Origin: an uncultured Clostridia bacterium
GTDB lineage: Bacteria > Bacillota > Clostridia > TANB77 > CAG-508
Length of the DNA stretch: 32,309 nucleotides
Assembly: GCA_934121925.1 (NCBI GenBank)
Contig: CAKOVK010000016.1
Span: 1-32,309 of the forward strand
Direction: 5' to 3'
Shown here piece after piece: positions 30,129 to 32,309 of the stretch; position 1 is the stretch's first letter, and each line of letters starts with the position of its first letter. The notes under the pieces are model-generated. The model was not told where the DNA came from, made no database searches, and saw nothing but the letters and a program-made list of their open reading frames with translations. Position numbers and translations under genes: made by a program.

Positions 30129-30803
30129 ATGAGTTTTATAGTGGGAATAGATGGACCAGCAGGAAGTGGAAAAGGAACAGTAACAAAACAAGTGGCAAAC
30201 AGACTAGGATTAATTAACATAGATACAGGGAGCACATATAGATGTGTTGCTTTAGAAACAATAAAACAAAAGGTTCCATTAGGTGATAAGGAAAAAATAA
30301 TAGAAATAGCAAAAACAATAAAAGTTGGTATACAACCATTACCAGAAGGTGACAAAGTGTTTTTAAACGGAAAAGAAGTTACAAAGGATATTCGCTCTAA
30401 AGAAGTAACACAAATTGTATCTCAGATATCCTCAATTAATGAAGTAAGATTTGAAATGGTGAATTTACAAAGAAGACTAGCAGAGGGAAAAGATGTGATT
30501 ATGGAAGGAAGAGATATCTGCACATATGTATTTCCAAATGCAGATGTTAAAATATATTTAGACGCATCAATAGAAGAAAGAGCAAAAAGAAGATACAAAG
30601 AAATGCAAGAAAAAAACATTGGAATGACATATGAAGAAGTTATAGAAAACATCAAAAAAAGAGATGAGAATGATAAAGCAAAAGAAATAGGGGCATTAAA
30701 AAAAGCTGAAGACAGCATAGTAGTTGATACAACAAGTTTAACAATAGAACAAGTAGTAGAAAAAATTATAGAAATAATTAAAAATAAAAACAGCAGATTG
30801 TAA
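30129..30803 (+). CDS. cmk: cytidylate kinase
   Basis: The 224-residue enzyme has GIDGPAGSGKGTVTKQ (P-loop, about 5-20), NIDTGSTYRCVAL, and MEGRDICTYVFPNADVKIYLDASIEERAKRR, all characteristic of bacterial CMP kinase, which phosphorylates CMP and dCMP. It begins 4 bp after the P-loop/Asp23 gene behind AGGAGAATAAG. Its stop TAA (30801-30803) lies in the left end of repeat C (30797-30807). Confidence 0.96.
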   Translation: MSFIVGIDGPAGSGKGTVTKQVANRLGLINIDTGSTYRCVALETIKQKVPLGDKEKIIEIAKTIKVGIQPLPEGDKVFLNGKEVTKDIRSKEVTQIVSQISSINEVRFEMVNLQRRLAEGKDVIMEGRDICTYVFPNADVKIYLDASIEERAKRRYKEMQEKNIGMTYEEVIENIKKRDENDKAKEIGALKKAEDSIVVDTTSLTIEQVVEKIIEIIKNKNSRL

Positions 30804-31006
30804 TTTGTGTGAACGTTTCTGGGGACTGTCCTGAATCATAAATGTAATCTATTGCAAACATTGCAGGGGTGATTTCTATGCTGCATTGCGGGTCGCCGAG
30901 GGCGGCGCCCTACAACATTTGCAACAATTTGATTTTGGACGTATGCAATATGCCCCTACAAAGCCAACTTCTCACCTCACACATCCATTTTGCAAATTAT
31001 AATTTG
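30797..31006. repeat. GTGTGA-family intergenic repeat, copy C (composite)
   Basis: The left end ATTGTAATTTG (30797-30807) and right end GCAAATTATAATTTG (30992-31006) match the ends of copy B. Inside are several other palindromic pieces: GGGGACTGTCCTGAATC, GGGTCGCCGAGGGCGGCGCCC, and CGTATGCAATATGCCCCTA (shared with 26867-26897). The block is clearly richer in G+C than its neighbours. It is a mosaic of small intergenic repeats and has no gene; an open frame through it is accidental. Confidence 0.75.
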
Positions 31007-31036
31007 TCTTATTGTATAGGAAAAAAGGAGCATATT

Positions 31037-31633
31037 ATGAAGAATGTACTTAGAATAATAATAAAATTTTTATTTAAAATTGCGGCTATAATAATGTATA
31101 GACCTAAAGTTGTAGGAAAGAAAAATCTACCAAAAGATACAGCAGCAATTATTTGCCCAAACCACGTTCATGCGTTGGATTCTGCTGTAATAATAGCAAT
31201 GAATAAAAGAAAAATAAATGTTCTAGCTAAAGAAGAATTGTTTAAAAATGGATTTATAAGATGGATAGCAGATTTATTTGGAATATATCCAGTAAAGCCA
31301 AATAGTAAATCTATGGAAAGTGTAAAAATATCACTAAAATTGCTAAAAAAGAATGAACTTCTAATGATGTTTCCAGAAGCTACTAGACAAGGAATGGCTA
31401 AAGGCGTAAAACCAAAAGATGGAGCAATTAAACTTGCAATTAAAGCAAATGTTCCAATTATACCAGTTGGAATTCAAGGAAACTTTAAAATCTTTAGAAA
31501 AGTAAAAGTAAATATTGGAGAACCAATATATTATTCAGAGTATAAAGATGAAATTAATAATAAAGAATTGCTAGATGAGCTAATAGAAGATTTAATGAAA
31601 AAAATTGTTGTATTAAGAGATAAAAAAATATAA
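31037..31633 (+). CDS. plsC: 1-acyl-sn-glycerol-3-phosphate acyltransferase
   Basis: ATG 31037 follows AAAAAAGGAG; an upstream in-frame ATG at 30869 lies in repeat C and is not credible. The 198-residue protein has an N-terminal membrane-binding segment (about 4-20), the catalytic NHVHALD (H43, D48; HX4D), FPEATRQG (112-119, in place of the usual FPEGTRS) and IIPVGIQG. These are the family motifs of PlsC, which adds the second acyl chain to lysophosphatidate in phospholipid synthesis. It follows cmk, separated only by the repeat. Confidence 0.9.
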   Translation: MKNVLRIIIKFLFKIAAIIMYRPKVVGKKNLPKDTAAIICPNHVHALDSAVIIAMNKRKINVLAKEELFKNGFIRWIADLFGIYPVKPNSKSMESVKISLKLLKKNELLMMFPEATRQGMAKGVKPKDGAIKLAIKANVPIIPVGIQGNFKIFRKVKVNIGEPIYYSEYKDEINNKELLDELIEDLMKKIVVLRDKKI

Positions 31634-31639
31634 AGAAAT

Positions 31640-31670
31640 GCCCTCAATTGCTAATTAAAGCAATGAGGGC
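31640..31670. terminator. hairpin between convergent genes
   Basis: GCCCTCAATTGCT (31640-31652) pairs with AGCAATGAGGGC (31659-31670) with one bulge. It lies between plsC and the gene ending at 31683 on the other strand and can serve both. Confidence 0.75.
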
Positions 31671-31682
31671 AAAACCGAGGGG

Positions 31683-32150
31683 TTAGTCTTTGCTTTTGTC
31701 AGATTTAAAAGGTTGTATTTTGACATTATAGTATGCTGGTAAGCAATTTGTTCTTAATAGATAAAGATTATCATTTTTATCAGAAACTATAATTGAATAA
31801 CCTTTGGAGCCTTTTTTTAAATCGCAAATCTTTAAATGAATTTCAAAGGGCTTGTCATAAAACTCTGCGAGTTTTTTTCCGACATCTTCCCAAATCTTAT
31901 CAAGAATTTGGTAGACTTTAAATGACTCGTTACTTTTCAAATCGATGAGAGTTGCTCTTGGGGAAACAACTATGTAGTCTCCGTCAAGAGTTTCAAGTAT
32001 TTTTCCCGGTCTATTGGAAGTAAGAGCTAAAATTTTCTTCCGCCTGGAAGAAGAAACTGCTGCAACGATAATTATTACAATAAGAAGAACGGCAATAATG
32101 ACTATTGCAATTGTAGAATGTTCCGAAATGAATGTTAAGACTTGTTCCAT
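31683..32150 (-). CDS. single-pass membrane protein of unknown function, 155 aa
   Basis: The protein has a hydrophobic N-terminal helix (about 12-33), a basic SSRRKK stop-transfer patch, then a soluble domain with GDYIVVSPRATLIDLKSNESFKVYQIL and GYSIIVSDKNDNLYLLRTNC. The domain should be cytoplasmic. AGAGGTAA precedes the ATG at 32150. I do not recognise the family. Confidence 0.75.
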   Translation of the reverse strand: MEQVLTFISEHSTIAIVIIAVLLIVIIIVAAVSSSRRKKILALTSNRPGKILETLDGDYIVVSPRATLIDLKSNESFKVYQILDKIWEDVGKKLAEFYDKPFEIHLKICDLKKGSKGYSIIVSDKNDNLYLLRTNCLPAYYNVKIQPFKSDKSKD

Positions 32151-32207
32151 GCTAAGTTACCTCTTTTTTTTTTATTTAAACCCTCTAATAAGAGAATGAT
32201 AATTATA

Positions 32208-32246
32208 TTTTACCATAAAATACATAAAAATGAATAAATGGTAAAA
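32208..32246. promoter_or_regulatory. inverted repeat in the upstream region of the minus-strand gene
   Basis: TTTTACCAT (32208-32216) and ATGGTAAAA (32238-32246) are perfect inverted repeats 21 bp apart, overlapping likely -10 sequences (TAAAATATAAT on the minus strand). A regulator-binding site is possible but only suggested by symmetry. Confidence 0.3.
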
Positions 32247-32309
32247 TTAAGTGACGCACTTTGAAATAAAAATAGACACATAAAATTACAAATGATACAA
32301 TGTGATTGA

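Noticed and set aside
30869..31036. Longer PlsC starting in the intergenic repeat
   Set aside because: The extra 56 residues come from repeat C and do not resemble PlsC; AAAAAAGGAG precedes ATG 31037.
1..32309. CRISPR array
   Set aside because: No regularly spaced direct repeats were seen in any gene-free stretch.

Overview
This window looks like a chromosomal piece of an AT-rich, Gram-positive, Clostridia-like bacterium. The signs are strong AGGAGG-type ribosome sites, many TTGaca/TATAAT promoters with 16-18 bp spacers, tRNA genes with encoded CCA, U-tract terminators, and A/T-ending codons throughout. No species can be named from the sequence alone.

Layout. (1) 1-3930: tRNA(CAT) and tRNA-Tyr, a 50-residue CGCGC-type cysteine-rich membrane peptide, then a two-gene surface operon: a secreted glucosaminidase-like protein with SH3 and dockerin domains, and a membrane-anchored cadherin-like beta-sandwich protein. 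(2) 3934-4009: tRNA-Thr(CGT), whose 3' end appears to be the attachment site of a mobile-element array. (3) About 4007-18541: two related integrative mobilizable elements in tandem. Both run in the order small 89/90-residue protein, terminator-like leader hairpin, large serine recombinase, conserved inverted repeat, MobV-type oriT, MobV relaxase, 97/98-residue protein, cargo. Element 1 carries a MATE-like transporter and a decayed dinD. Element 2 carries an AraC-type regulator, a radical SAM protein, a nitroreductase and a KilA-N protein. The recombinase of element 1 is broken by a one-base insertion near its active-site serine; that of element 2 is intact. (4) 18565-32309: core chromosome. 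It holds an adenylate-kinase-like protein, an M19 dipeptidase, ftsY with a UPF0182 membrane protein, rpsO, pnp, a small membrane protein, a family 2 glycosyltransferase, a P-loop/Asp23 fusion protein, cmk, plsC, and a convergent membrane protein.

How it fits together. The mobile array seems to have grown by stepwise integration at one tRNA 3' end. Three GCTCCA boundaries (4004, 10321, 18539) bracket the two elements, and a tRNA-type terminator that would fit tRNA-Thr now lies beyond the far end at 18565-18589. The two oriT hairpins differ in their arms but keep base pairing and the TAG(T/C)ATG|TCA loop, so they look functional. In the core part, rpsO and pnp each have their own long leader hairpin, and three intergenic spaces carry fragments of one GTGTGA-rich inverted-repeat family. 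One copy reaches into the stop codon of cmk.

Most notable: the tandem array with matching ends, the disabled recombinase next to a working one, the attenuator-like leader with a short reading frame ahead of the broken recombinase, the compensated oriT pair, and a perfect 32-bp palindrome inside the KilA-N gene. All calls come from reading the sequence by eye; no database search or folding program was run.
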